NCBI GenBank assembly: GCA_950097015.1
Contig: CATNEN010000005.1
Span: 5,261,501 to 5,325,500 of the forward strand
Source of the DNA: Macrostomum hystrix
Lineage: Eukaryota > Platyhelminthes > Macrostomidae
DNA: 64,000 bases
Direction: 5' to 3'
The notes below the pieces were generated by a model. That model had not been told where the DNA came from, did not search any database, and worked only from the letters and a program-made list of their open reading frames with translations. Numbering within the stretch: the first letter of the stretch is position 1; the number at the start of each line of letters is the position of its first letter. Positions 24,806 through 35,995 of this stretch are shown here, in pieces. A program made the position numbers and the translations under genes.

Positions 24806-27800
24806 GATCCCTCGACGCCTCAGTCGCTGACCGCGGAGGTTGAGCTCAGTCTGGCAGCAGACGATGAGGCGAGGCTTCGTCGCTGTCTCGATGCGGCGCC
24901 GGACTCAGTGCTGGCCAACGAAGCCTGGGACGTGGCTCGCTGCCTGTCTCAGTACCTGACCCAGGAACACCTTGAGCAGCATCCGGTGCTGTTTGTACTG
25001 TGCTCAACTGTGCTCAGAGATCGGCTGTCCAAAATCGGCAGCGCCAAGGAGGTTCTGCTGGTGCTGTTGGAGGCGCTGGATTGCTTCAAGGATGACTGCA
25101 GATTTGAGCAGCTGATTCCGTCTGTCAGGAACTGCTTGGCCCGAGTTGGCGCAGCCAGCGCTGAGGCGGCTCTTGACGTGCTCGGAGCTCACATTCAAAG
25201 CTGCGGATATCCGCAGGCATCATTGGAAGACGATGAGCTCGCCCTGATGCAGTCGGATCCCGAGACTCAGCGAGCTCTGCGCCTCACCGCCCAGCTGCTG
25301 CAGCTCCTCAGGGACCTCCTGCAGGACGCGGGTTCGAATCCTGCTCCCCGGCTGCAGCGGGCGGTGGCCGCCTGCGCGCTGCGGCTGCTTGAGAAGCCAC
25401 TGCTGCCTGCCGACCTCTGCTGGAGCAGCAGCGACCAGCGACTGAGGTCCGATGCGTGCGACCTGGCATCCCAACTCACCCAGCTTCTGGCTTCAGTGAT
25501 GGGGCAGCGCTTGACTCAATTGCTGCTCTGCGGCACCTCCGATGACGTCACCGCCTCCCCGAATGCCAGGCTGGCTGCTGCCTTCACCATCCTCACTGGG
25601 GCTGCCGATGTGGGATCGGTGTTTCCTCAGGTGAGTGGGGTTTCAGTGAGTGTGGGATAGTGCGATTTCACTGAGTTTGTGATCCGCGTTTCCGCAGTTA
25701 AGTGGGATTTCAGTGAGTTTGACATCCGCGTTTCCACAGGTGAGTGGGATTTCAGTGAGTGTGGGATCCGCGTTTCCTCAGGTGAGTGGGATTTCAGTGA
25801 GTGTGGGATCACTAAAGTATCCCCAATCTCAGCTGTACTCAGGCAAATCCCATCACTAAAATATCCCCAATCCTCAGGTGTACTCAGGCAAATCCCATCA
25901 CTAAAATATCCCCAATCCTCAGGTGTACTCAAGCTCTCACCTGATGCTGCAGCTGCTGCCTGTGCTGTCATCTTCCCTGTCAGGCGAGTCAGCCGCAGCA
26001 GCTCGAGTCGCCCTGTCGCTGCTGCATCGGCTCGTGCCGGAGCCGGACTTGCTGGATGCCGGTCTGTGGGATTTGACCGAGTTCCGAGAGTTCTGGGCGG
26101 CCCTGCAGCGATGCCTCATCCATCAGCCAGCTGCTGACTGCCGCAGGCAAGCTCTTGACTGCCTCTCCGCCATCTTCGCTGCCGCTGGACCGGCAGGTCG
26201 TCACCGGGCCATCCTGCGCAGCCTGAACTCCCAGGACCATGCCAGCTGCCGCGGCTTCTTCATCAGCCGGCTTAAGGACCAGCTTGCCTTGGCGCTGGAC
26301 GCCTGCGACTCCGGCAAGCCGGCCAGCCCGCAGGTTGAGCTGTTCACAGGCAGCTCTGCTCTGCGCCTGCTGGACAAAGCCTTCTCTCTGCCCAAGGGTG
26401 CCGTCTCTGACATGCTGGAGGAGGCTGAGACCATCATTGCCGGCCTGAACCTACTGAAGTTTCTGGCCCTGAGGGACCGGCAGAACCGCAGCCTGTTCTG
26501 GAATCGGCACCGGATCATCACCGAGACCTACCTGGATGAGATGCGCACCGGCTTCAACATGTCCATGGCGCACTACAAGGTGAGGCAGTGGGTGTGCAGT
26601 TAGGGGTTCTATTCCCGATATGTATCGAAAAATTGTAGTCTTAGTTTTGTATTTTTAAATCTTTTGTAGTTTTAGCGGCTGAAATCTATCGAAAATTTAT
26701 CAAATAACTTTTTTGTATGTACATTTCTCGAATAAATGTTTGGACTTTCTGACGCAGCATGTAATTAAAATCGATTAAAATCGGCAGAAATCGATAGTAA
26801 AGTGATTAGATATCAGTTTTCCGATATGTATCGAAAACGTATGATGTAGATAGACAGTATGTATATAAAACATGACGTGTTTCGTATTTTAAACTTTCTT
26901 AATTGTTCAGTTTTAGCCTTTCTGTATAGATGATATATTTTTACTATAAAAAGTTTTAGATTTAGTGAGACTTCTTTGCTCTGCCGCTGTTAAGACAGTA
27001 AAACTGGACCATTGCCTTTGGAAAGTTTACTTTTTTGCTAAAATTAATTAAAACTCTAGATCGAAAACCTTTTACTCTGCCTTTGTGACAAGAGGTTAAT
27101 AATTAGTACCGTAAAAGAAACTAAGGTCATTCGGGTGAAAAATTGTATTTAACTGATCAGAATCTACTCAGAAGTAACTTAAAATATCGACGTCAGTCGC
27201 TCTGCAGACTTTTAAGTAACCCCGTTCTTTACTCTGTTCTTTACCTAATTATATATATCTAATCATTAGGATTTTTCAACGATAAAATCAGCATTTCTAT
27301 CAATAACTAAACTTTGTATCTTTCTAATTTTCGAGCATATCGAAATAGCTCGTATTTTCGGAAATAATCTAAAAAAGTATGTTTTTGTAACCCGTATTTT
27401 TTTCTCTATATTCTTGATAGTTTACAGTAGCATATTCGCATTGTAAGTAGCCGAAATGTAGAGAAAAAAATTAATTGCCCTGTGGCTGATGCCAAAGGAT
27501 CATTTTCGAATTTTGTTGCCGATATGTACCGAAAAAGGTATATCCTGTTGCTGATGTTAGCGGATTATTTTCGATTTTTTGTTGCCGATATGCATAGAAA
27601 AAATCAAATATGTGTAGTTAATGATAACGTGTCGTCTTCGTATTGTCTTTAGCCGATATGTATCGAAAAAAAATCGAATAGCCTGGTATCCCATATGTAT
27701 CGAAAAGTGTGTCATCACGTCTGCAGGCCGAGTACCGCAACCCGACCACGGAGGAGGACCTGATCGTGCCAGCCGAGGAGATGCGGGCAGACGGCATCGA

Positions 27801-28065
27801 GCCGAGCATCTCAGTGGGCGGGGTGCCGCTGCCGCCGATGTCGCGGTCGGAGAAGCGCCGGGTCATGCGGGAGGCGCTGAACCGCCTCGAGCTGCTCGTC
27901 TTCGTCCACGGCGAGGCCTGCGACGCCCTCGACCGCATGCGGCCAGACTGGGTGACCGCCGCGCCGCGACCCGAGGGCGACGCCAACAACCCCTACGTGA
28001 GGGACGCCACCGAGGTCACCCACATCCCAGACGACACCTGGGATCCCAGCGACCTGAGCGTGTGA
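24806..28065 (+). CDS. GLMN: Glomulin (cullin-RING ligase regulator), first exon missing
   Basis: Glomulin is a HEAT-like helical protein that binds RBX1 and blocks E2 recruitment to SCF/cullin-RING ubiquitin ligases. Three plus-strand exons join in phase 0: 24806-25630, 25923-26579 and 27727-28065, giving 606 residues; human glomulin has about 594. Diagnostic stretches near the C-terminus align with the family: AGLNLLKFLALRD, then TGFNMSMAHYK joined to AEYRNP, then MSRSEKRRVMREALNRLELL, as in the Glomulin C-terminal helices. The upstream part is Leu/Ala-rich helical repeat, including AWDVARCLSQYL. The first exon visible opens after an acceptor (AATTTGCAG), so some 25 N-terminal codons must lie further left. 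Intron 25631-25922 consists of duplicated splice sites, and the stop codon sits in the first unit of a 39-bp array. High confidence on identity. Confidence 0.9.
25605..25945 (+). repeat. Tandem copies of donor and acceptor in a glomulin intron
   Basis: The exon end TTTCCTCAG and donor GTGAGTGGG recur: real junction at 25630/25631, copies at 25739 and 25781 (42-bp spacing), and a damaged copy at 25697 reading CAGTTAAGT. The acceptor side then repeats with 45-bp spacing: AG ends at 25832 (CAGCTGTACTC), 25877 and 25922 (both CAGGTGTACTCA). The 25922 copy opens the frame that matches glomulin. Read-through from the first donor hits TAG within the intron, and use of the 25877 acceptor meets TAA after eight codons. 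Confidence 0.9.
26580..27726 (+). other. Glomulin intron with six palindromic CGATATGTATCG motifs
   Basis: The intron holds six related copies of CCGATATGTATCGAAAA at about 26616, 26822, 27530, 27586, 27654 and 27691; CGATA and TATCG form an imperfect palindrome. Two of the copies sit in a tandem duplication of about 60 bp at 27481-27603. Confidence 0.7.
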
Positions 28066-28262
28066 TGGGATAATTCTCCCCTGCGACCTGACTGACTGTG
28101 TGATGGGATAATTCTCCCCTGCGACCTGACTGACTGTGTGAGCGGATAATTCTCCCCTGCGACCTGACTGACTGTGTGATGGGATAATTCTCCCTGAGAC
28201 CTGACTGGCTGTGTGAGGGGATAATTCTCCCCTGCGACCTGACTGTGTGAGGGGATCTTACT
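28050..28262 (+). repeat. 39-bp array starting on the glomulin stop codon
   Basis: About five units contain GATAATTCTCCCCTGCGACC and GACTGTGTGATGGG. The first unit overlaps the coding end: GCGACCTGAGCGTGTGATGGG, where TGA is the stop. Later units carry GTGTGAGCGG or GTGTGAGGGG. Confidence 0.9.
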
Positions 28263-28343
28263 CGGCAGCTTTTAGTGGGATAATCTTGGATGTCAGTGGG
28301 GTGATCTGATATGTCATTTGGAATCTGACTGAGACCGCATAAC

Positions 28344-28349
28344 AATAAA
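28344..28349 (+). terminator. Polyadenylation signal of glomulin
   Basis: AATAAA about 280 nt after the stop codon, just beyond the 39-bp array. Confidence 0.55.
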
Positions 28350-29040
28350 ATATTATTTATTACAGTAGGGCTATTAGGACACTTTATTAAAAGATGAATT
28401 GAGGTAGTAAGTTCAGTAATTTGCATGAACATTAAAATACTAGTTTTAAGTTGTTAGTATATAAATTACTTATTGCATTTATGCTTTTTCGTTACAGGTA
28501 TATAGTATTGTTAGTTTTCTTTGAGAAGACTGCAGCCTTTATGTTTAAATATACTCATTCGTCTTTTGATTTACTCGTATTGCTTTGCAACAACAATGCC
28601 GCACGGAGAACAGACATAATAATTTTTTTATTTTAAGTAGTGACAAAATTCACCAACAAGCATAATATTAGAATAACCTTCGGTTATTGAATTTTGAAGG
28701 TCAAAAATAAGGGACATGTTTTTCCGTCTTGTCTTTTTTTAGCTGAAAACAAATTAAAATAATCGAATAAGCATACCATTATAAGGCAGTGCAGGAGGGG
28801 CTTAAGGAATAGAAATAATTGCATCAGTCCGATTCAGTGTAAACAGGCAATTTCTTTCTTTCTTTCTTTGAATCGTTGTCGTTTCGAGTGACCATGCTGG
28901 CGTCAATACGTGGGCTGATTTCACCTGGTCATTTATTTTTTCTTTGTTCGAAGAAAACTGCTATTCTTTTAACTGCGATTTTTTTCTTCTTGATGGGCTC
29001 TACTAAATATGAAATTCAAGATTGTGGCCAGACTGGGCTA
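28350..29040. other. Intergenic DNA, nothing recognised
   Basis: AT-rich. It includes a perfect inverted repeat AATAACC-TTC-GGTTATT at about 28671-28687 and a short TTTC run at about 28853. Confidence 0.5.
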
Positions 29041-29300
29041 GACAGCACAGCCGCAGCTATTGCACGGCGCGTCTGAAGGCTGCGCACGGCTGTTCAGTCC
29101 ACGGACTGGGGGGACGCCACACCCACCTTCAATTATCCCAGCTAATGCTGGTACCCATTTAACAGCTGGGTGAACTGAAGCAATGCAGAGGTGAGTGTCT
29201 AGCTATAGTGTCTAGGACACATTGTTCCAGTGAAGTCGGGAATCGAACCCCCGACCTTCAAGTCGTGAGTCCGACGCGCTAACCACTAGAATAAAACCTC
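29041..29300 (-). mobile_element. tRNA-derived SINE, family B, second copy
   Basis: Same organisation as the copy at 490-752. The tRNA-like head, read on the minus strand, has TAGTGGTTAGCGCG and GGGGGTTCGATTCCCGAC. The body includes GGTACCCATTTAACAGCTGG and a GTTCAGTCCACGGACTGGG hairpin-like motif. Confidence 0.8.
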
Positions 29301-29994
29301 TTAACCTGTAACAAAAAATAAATACTGGGTTCTTTTCTTGGAAACAGGTTTTCCTATAAACTGATATTTTATTAGATCAAAAGTTAATCCGAATTTCAAT
29401 TTTCAAACTCCCAATAAATTGAAGTCATTTGCTTTTGAAGAAAAACTTCGAAGCCAAGTATTTTGCGGCTAGTTGACTAAATGTAGGCATGTTGGCTTCA
29501 ATAACTAATGTTTCGTTTAACTTTGTGTAAATAGCAAACTTTTATATTTAGTTTAGTTCGGCAAGCATGGCTGTGTGAATGTCGAAAATGTTTCTCTTAA
29601 AAGATTAAAGGGCCAAATAATGGCGAAGCCATGCGGCTTAGAACCATCTAATCATAGCTTCTTTAGAATGATTCTAACAATAAGGTGGGCTGAGTCTCTA
29701 CTTACTGGCCAAATAAGCGGGAAAAACTTTTAGAGATTTCGGACCATTGTTGGCGAACGAGTGATTTGAAACCCGATTTTTCTAGTTTTTATCCTAGACT
29801 TTGCACTCTAGTTTAGATTGTAATCGACCTCCTCATTAAAAAGGCTCAATGAATGACTGTCTGTTATTCTTCAGTGTCCTATGACGGGTGAACTTTTTAT
29901 GTCACTCATTCATTTGTTAAGCAAAACTAAGAATGGCTAGTGTTTGCCGCAATAACAGACACTGAATTTCCCGCCTACGTAATTGTGCCATGTT
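29301..29994. other. Intergenic DNA, nothing recognised
   Basis: No gene or repeat recognised. Confidence 0.5.
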
Positions 29995-32900
29995 CAGCAT
30001 CAATATCACTCCAGTCCCTTTAGAAATGTCACTTCAGTCACTTTAGAAATGTCACTTCAGTCCCTTTAGAAATGTCACTCCAGCCCTTTAGAAATGTCAC
30101 TTCAGTCACTTTAGAAATGTCACTTCAGTCCCTTTAGAAATGTCACTTCAGTCACTTTAGAAATGTCACTTCAGTCCCTTTAGAAATGTCACTCCAGCCC
30201 TTTAGAAATGTCACTTGAGTCACTTTAGAAATGTCACTCCAGTCCCTTTAGAAATGTCACTTCAGTCACTTTAGAAATGTCACTTCAGTCCCTTTAGAAA
30301 TGTCACTCCAGCCCTTTAGAAATGTCACTCCAGCCCTTTAGAAATCTCACTTCATTCCCTTTGAAATAATACTCTAGTCCTTATAAAATGTCACTCCAGC
30401 CCTTTAGAAATGTCACTCCAGCCCTTTAGAAATTTCACTCCAGTCCCTTTGAAATAATACTCTAGTCCTTATAAAATGTCATTCCAGCCCTTTAGAAATG
30501 TCACTCCAGCCCTTTAGAAATGTCACTCCAGCCCTTTAGAAATGTCACTCCAGCCCTTTAGAAATGTCACTCCAGCCCTTTAGAAATGTCACTCCAGCCC
30601 TTTAGAAATCTCACTCCAGCCCTTTAGAAATGTCACTCCAGCCCTTTAGAAATGTCACTCCAGCCCTTTAGAAATCTCACTCCAGCCCTTTAGAAATCTC
30701 ACTTCAGTCCCTTTAGAAATGTCACTTTAGCCCTTTAGAAATGTCACTCCAGCCCTTTAGAAATGTCACTCCAGCCCTTTAGAAATCTCACTTCAGTCCC
30801 TTTAGAAATGTCACTCCAGCCCTTTAGAAATGTCACTCCAGTCCCTTTAGAAATGTCACTCCAGCCCTTTAGAAATGTCACTCCAGCCCTTTAGAAATGT
30901 CACTCCAGTCCCTTTAGAAATGTCACTCCAGCCCTTTAGAAATTTCACTCCAGTCCCTTTGAAATAATACTCTAGTCCTTATAAAATGTCATTCCAGCCC
31001 TTTAGAAATGTCACTCCAGCCCTTTAGAAATGTCACTCCAGCCCTTTAGAAATGTCACTCCAGCCCTTTAGAAATGTCACTCCAGCCCTTTAGAAATGTC
31101 ACTCCAGCCCTTTAGAAATCTCACTCCAGCCCTTTAGAAATGTCACTCCAGCCCTTTAGAAATTTCACTCCAGTCCCTTTGAAATAATACTCTAGTCCTT
31201 ATAAAATGTCATTCCAGCCCTTTAGAAATGTCACTCCAGCCCTTTAGAAATGTCACTCCAGCCCTTTAGAAATGTCACTCCAGCCCTTTAGAAATGTCAC
31301 TCCAGCCCTTTAGAAATTTCACTCCAGTCCCTTTGAAATAATACTCTATTCCTTATAAAATGTCACTCCAGCCCTTTAGAAATGTCACTTCAGTCCCTTT
31401 AGAAATGTCACTCCAGCCCTTTAGAAATGTCACTCCAGCCCTTTTAGAAATGTCACTTCTGTCCCTTTAGAAATGTCACTCAAGCCCTTTAGAAATGTCA
31501 CTTCAGTCCCTTTAGAAATGTCACTCCAGCCCTTTAGAAATGCCACTTCAGTCCCTTTAGAAATGTCACTCCAGCCCTTTATAAATGTCACTCCAGCCCT
31601 TTAGAAATGTCACTCCAGCCCTTTAGAAATGTCACTCCAGCCCTTTAGAAATCTCACTTCAGTCCCTTTAGAAATGTCACTCTAGCCCTTTAGAAATGTC
31701 ACTCCAGCCCTTTAGAAATGTCACTCCAGCCCTTTAGAAATCTCACTTCAGTCCCTTTAGAAATGTCACTCCAGCCCTTTAGAAATGTCACTTCAGTCCC
31801 TTTAGAAATTTCACTCCAGTCCCTTTAGAAATTTCACTTCAGCCCTTTAGAAATGTCACTCCAGTCCCTTTAGAAATGTCACTCCAGTCCCTTTAGAAAT
31901 GTCACTCCAGCCCTTTAGAAATGTCACTTCAGTCCCTTTAGAAATGTCACTTCAGTCCCTTTAGAAATTTCACTCCAGTCCCTTTAGAAATTTCACTTCA
32001 GCCCTTTAGAAATGTCACTCCAGTCCCTTTAGAAATGTCACTCCAGCCCTTTAGAAATGTCACTTCAGTCCCTTTAGAAATTTCACTCCAGTCCCTTTAG
32101 AAATGTCACTCCAGCCCTCTAGAAATGTCACTCCAGCCCTTTAGAAATGTCACTCCAGCCCTTTAGAAATGTCATTCCAGCCCTTTAGAAATGTCACTTC
32201 AGTCCCTTTAGAAATTTCACTCCAGTCCCTTTAGAAATTTCAGTTCAGCCCTTTAGAAATGTCACTCCAGTCCCTTTAGAAATGTCACTTCAGTCCCTTT
32301 AGAAATTTCACTCCAGTCCCTTTAGAAATTTCACTTCAGCCCTTTAGAAATGTCACTTCAGTCCCTTTAGAAATTTCACTCCAGTCCCTTTAGAAATTTC
32401 ACTCCAGTCCCTTTAGAAATGTCACTCCAGCCCTCTAGAAATGTCACTCCAGCCCTTTAGAAATGTCACTCCAGCCCTTTAGAAATGTCACTTCAGTCCC
32501 TTTAGAAATGTCACTCCAGCCCTTTAGAAATATCACTCCAGCCATTTAGAAATGTCACTTCAATCCCTTTAGAAATGTCACTCCAGCCCTTTAGAAATGT
32601 CACTTCAGTCCCTTTAGAAATGTCACTCCAGCCCTTTAGAAATGTCACTTCAGTCCCTTTAGAAATGTCACTCTAGCCCTTTAGAAATGTCACTTCAGTC
32701 CCTTTAGAAATTTTACTCCAGTCCCTTTAGAAATGTCACTCCAGCCCTTTAGAAATGTCACTCCAGCCCTTTAGAAATTTCACTCCAGTCCCTTTGAAAT
32801 AATACTCTAGTCCTTATAAAATGTCATTCCAGCCCTTTAGAAATGTCACTCCAGCCCTTTAGAAATGTCACTCCAGCCCTTTAGAAATGTCACTCCAGCC

Positions 32901-34615
32901 CTTTAGAAATGTCACTCCAGCCCTTTAGAAATGTCACTCCAGCCCTTTAGAAATCTCACTCCAGCCCTTTAGAAATGTCACTCCAGCCCTTTAGAAATTT
33001 CACTCCAGTCCCTTTGAAATATTACTCTAGTCCTTATAAAATGTCATTCCAGCCCTTTAGAAATGTCACTCCAGCCCTTTAGAAATGTCACTCCAGCCCT
33101 TTAGAAATGTCACTCCAGCCCTTTAGAAATGTCACTCCAGCCCTTTAGAAATTTCACTCCAGTCCCTTTGAAATAATACTCTATTCCTTATAAAATGTCA
33201 CTCCAGCCCTTTAGAAATGTCACTTCAGTCCCTTTAGAAATGTCACTCCAGCCCTTTAGAAATGTCACTCCAGCCCTTTTAGAAATGTCACTTCAGTCCC
33301 TTTAGAAATGTCACTCAAGCCCTTTAGAAATGTCACTTCAGTCCCTTTAGAAATGTCACTCCAGCCCTTTAGAAATGCCACTTCAGTCCCTTTAGAAATG
33401 TCACTCCAGCCCTTTATAAATGTCACTCCAGCCCTTTAGAAATGTCACTCCAGCCCTTTAGAAATGTCACTCCATCCCTTTAGAAATCTCACTTCAGTCC
33501 CTTTAGAAATGTCACTCTAGCCCTTTAGAAATGTCACTCCAGCCCTTTAGAAATGTCACTCCAGCCCTTTAGAAATCTCACTTCAGTCCCTTTAGAAATG
33601 TCACTCCAGCCCTTTAGAAATGTCACTTCAGTCCCTTTAGAAATTTCACTCCAGTCCCTTTAGAAATTTCACTTCAGCCCTTTAGAAATGTCACTCCAGC
33701 CCTTTAGAAATGTCATTCCAGCCCTTTAGAAATGTCACTTCAGTCCCTTTAGAAATTTCACTCCAGTCCCTTTAGAAATTTCACTTCAGCCCTTTAGAAA
33801 TGTCACTCCAGTCCCTTTAGAAATGTCACTTCAGTCCCTTTAGAAATTTCACTCCAGTCCCTTTAGAAATTTCACTTCAGCCCTTTAGAAATGTCACTTC
33901 AGTCCCTTTAGAAATTTCACTCCAGTCTCTTTAGAAATTTCACTTCAGCCCTTTAGAAATGTCACTCCAGTCCCTTTAGAAATGTCACTCCAGCCCTTTA
34001 GAAATGTCACTTCAGTCCCTTTAGAAATTTCACTCCAGTCCCTTTAGAAATGTCACTCCAGCCCTCTAGAAATGTCACTCCAGCCCTTTAGAAATGTCAC
34101 TCCAGCCCTTTAGAAATATCACTCCAGCCATTTAGAAATGTCACTTCAATCCCTTTAGAAATGTCACTCCAGCCCTTTAGAAATGTCACTTCAGTCCCTT
34201 TAGAAATGTCACTCCAGCCCTTTAGAAATGTCACTTCAGTCCCTTTAGAAATGTCACTCCAGCCCTTTAGAAATGTCACTTCAGTCCCTTTAGAAATTTT
34301 ACTCCAGTCCCTTTAGAAATGTCACTCCAGCCCTTTAGAAATGTCACTCCAGCCCTTTAGAAATTTCACTCCAGTCCCTTTAGAAATGTCACTCCAGCCC
34401 TTTAGAAATGTCACTTCAGCCCTTAAGAAATGTCACTCCAGCCCTTTAGAAATGTCACTCCAGCCCTTTAGAAATGTCACTCCAGCCCTTTAGAAATGTC
34501 ACTCCAGCCCTTTAGAAATGTCACTCCAACCCTTTAGAAATGTCACTCCAGCCCTTTAGAAATGTCACTTTAGTCCCTTTGAAATATTACTCTAGTCCTT
34601 ATAAAATGTCATTCC
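29995..34615. repeat. 22/23-bp minisatellite with 1,835-bp higher-order repeat
   Basis: About 205 units of TTTAGAAATGTCACTCCAGC followed by CC (22 bp) or of the CTTCAGTCCC form (23 bp). A divergent unit with GAAATAATACTCTAGTCC recurs about nine times. Rare variants repeat at 1,835-bp spacing (ACTCTATTCC at 31343 and 33178; AATGCCACTTC at 31541 and 33376). Further right the spacing falls to about 1,586 bp (AATATCACTCC at 32530 and 34116), so one copy has lost about 250 bp. It lies between glomulin and COQ9. Confidence 0.97.
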
Positions 34616-34863
34616 AGTCTCTACTTCTTTTCAGAAATCTTTTAATTCTAGAAAATTAGAGGTTTAGAAAGCAGCCTTCTTTTTGTGTCCTTACAAATAC
34701 AACTTCACTTTCTTAAATAAATAGTTTTTAGAAAAAAAGAGGAAATAAAGATGTAGAATATTTACTAAGTTCAGTACTTTCCATCGACATTCATTCTAAT
34801 TGCAGTCCGAGTTTAATTAAGCGAACGGAAAGACACAAGCTTTTTGTGAAAGACGCCGTTGCA
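34616..34863. other. COQ9 upstream region
   Basis: AT-rich DNA between the 22/23-bp array and the COQ9 start. No clear TATA box. Confidence 0.4.
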
Positions 34864-35995
34864 ATGATTCAGTCTATTAGATTAAGCAGAGGATTTTCGC
34901 GCTGTCTAAGTTCGCAGCTCTGCCACCCTTGTCGCTCTATTTCATCATCGCCACCAGAGTCTGCGATTCGCCGCCGCGTACTCGACGAAGCCCTGACTAG
35001 AGTGCCAGACCTAGGCTGGACTAGGCATTGCATAGAAGTTGGGGCTCGAACTCTCGACCTACCCGAGTCCGTGGCCGATTTGGCGGCGCCTCGCGGTGGC
35101 GCCGATCTCGCTTTGCACTTTATCGACACCTGCAACGACAAATTGGAGGCTGCGTTGCGACAGAGAAACACCCAGTTACCGCATGGAGACATGTCTCTGG
35201 AGGCTGTCGGGTTTGTAGCATTCCTCATCCCATCTTTCACTGTCTTCCCATCTCTCGCAGCTGTGTCTCACTGTCTTCCCATCTCTCGCAGCTGTGTCTC
35301 ACTGTATTCCCATCTCTCGCAGCTGTGTCTCACTGTCTTCCCATCTCTCGCAGCTGTGTCTCACTGTATTCCCATCTCTCGCAGCTGTGTCTCACTGTCT
35401 TCTCATCCCTCACAGGTGTCTGACTGATCTTCACATCTCTCACAGATGTCTCACTGTCTTCCCATCCCTCAAAAGTGTCTCCCTGTCTTCTCATCCCTCA
35501 CAGGTGTCTCACTGTCTTCCCATCACCCGCGGATGTCTCACTGTCTTCCCATCTCTCACAGGTGTCTCACCGTCTCTACCATGTCATTTCAGTCGCGCAT
35601 GCCGAGAGCGCCTAGAAATGCTGCGTCCGCTGCTACCCTACTGGCCCACTGGTGTCGCCACGCTTACCGGCTCACCAAGTTTGGCCATAGACGCTACGGC
35701 TCGGCTGCAACGCCTGGCTGACGATATCTGTCACTACGCCGGCGATCGGTCAGTCAGTATCGAATGGTATGCTCGCCGCCTAGCTGTCGGTGCTGTGTAC
35801 GCCTCCGCTGAGGCCTACATGCTGCAAGACTCTAGCGCCAACCAATCAGACACCTGGGCATTTCTAGAGCGTCGGGTTGCAAAAGATCTAGCCGCTATTA
35901 GAGCTGTTAGACAGATTGCCGGCGGAGCTTTTGATGTGGTGAGCGTCTGTTATCTGCATTTTGCAGCTACATTGCAGCAAACATTGGTGTCCTGA
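34864..35995 (+). CDS. COQ9: Ubiquinone biosynthesis protein COQ9, mitochondrial
   Basis: COQ9 is a lipid-binding, TetR-like-fold protein of the mitochondrial inner-membrane matrix side that presents CoQ intermediates to COQ7. I start at ATG 34864, giving an Arg/Ser-rich presequence (MIQSIRLSRGFSRC) suited to mitochondrial import. Exon 1 continues with RRRVLDEALTRVPDLGWT and ADLALHFIDTCNDKL. Exon 2 (from 35593, after ATTTCAG) has RACRERLEMLRPLLPYWP, DDICHYAGDRSVSIEWYARR, and YMLQDSSANQSDTWAFLERR, all typical of COQ9 C-terminal helices. The donor of exon 1 is unresolved: phase requires two left-over bases, and AT/GTCTCT at 35192 fits phase but is weak. The 3' end is also uncertain: a good donor GTG/GTGAGC at 35938 may continue into an exon I cannot find, or the frame reads through to TGA at 35993 ending AATLQQTLVS, which resembles the family's end. 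Identity is secure; boundaries are not. Confidence 0.87.
35226..35592 (+). repeat. 31-bp acceptor-like array in the COQ9 intron
   Basis: About 11 units containing CTTCCCATCTCTCGCAG, a pyrimidine tract followed by CAG, then CTGTGTCTCACTG. Later units have CTCACAGGTG. Every unit looks like a 3' splice site. The last AG, at 35592, opens the frame that matches COQ9. Confidence 0.9.
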
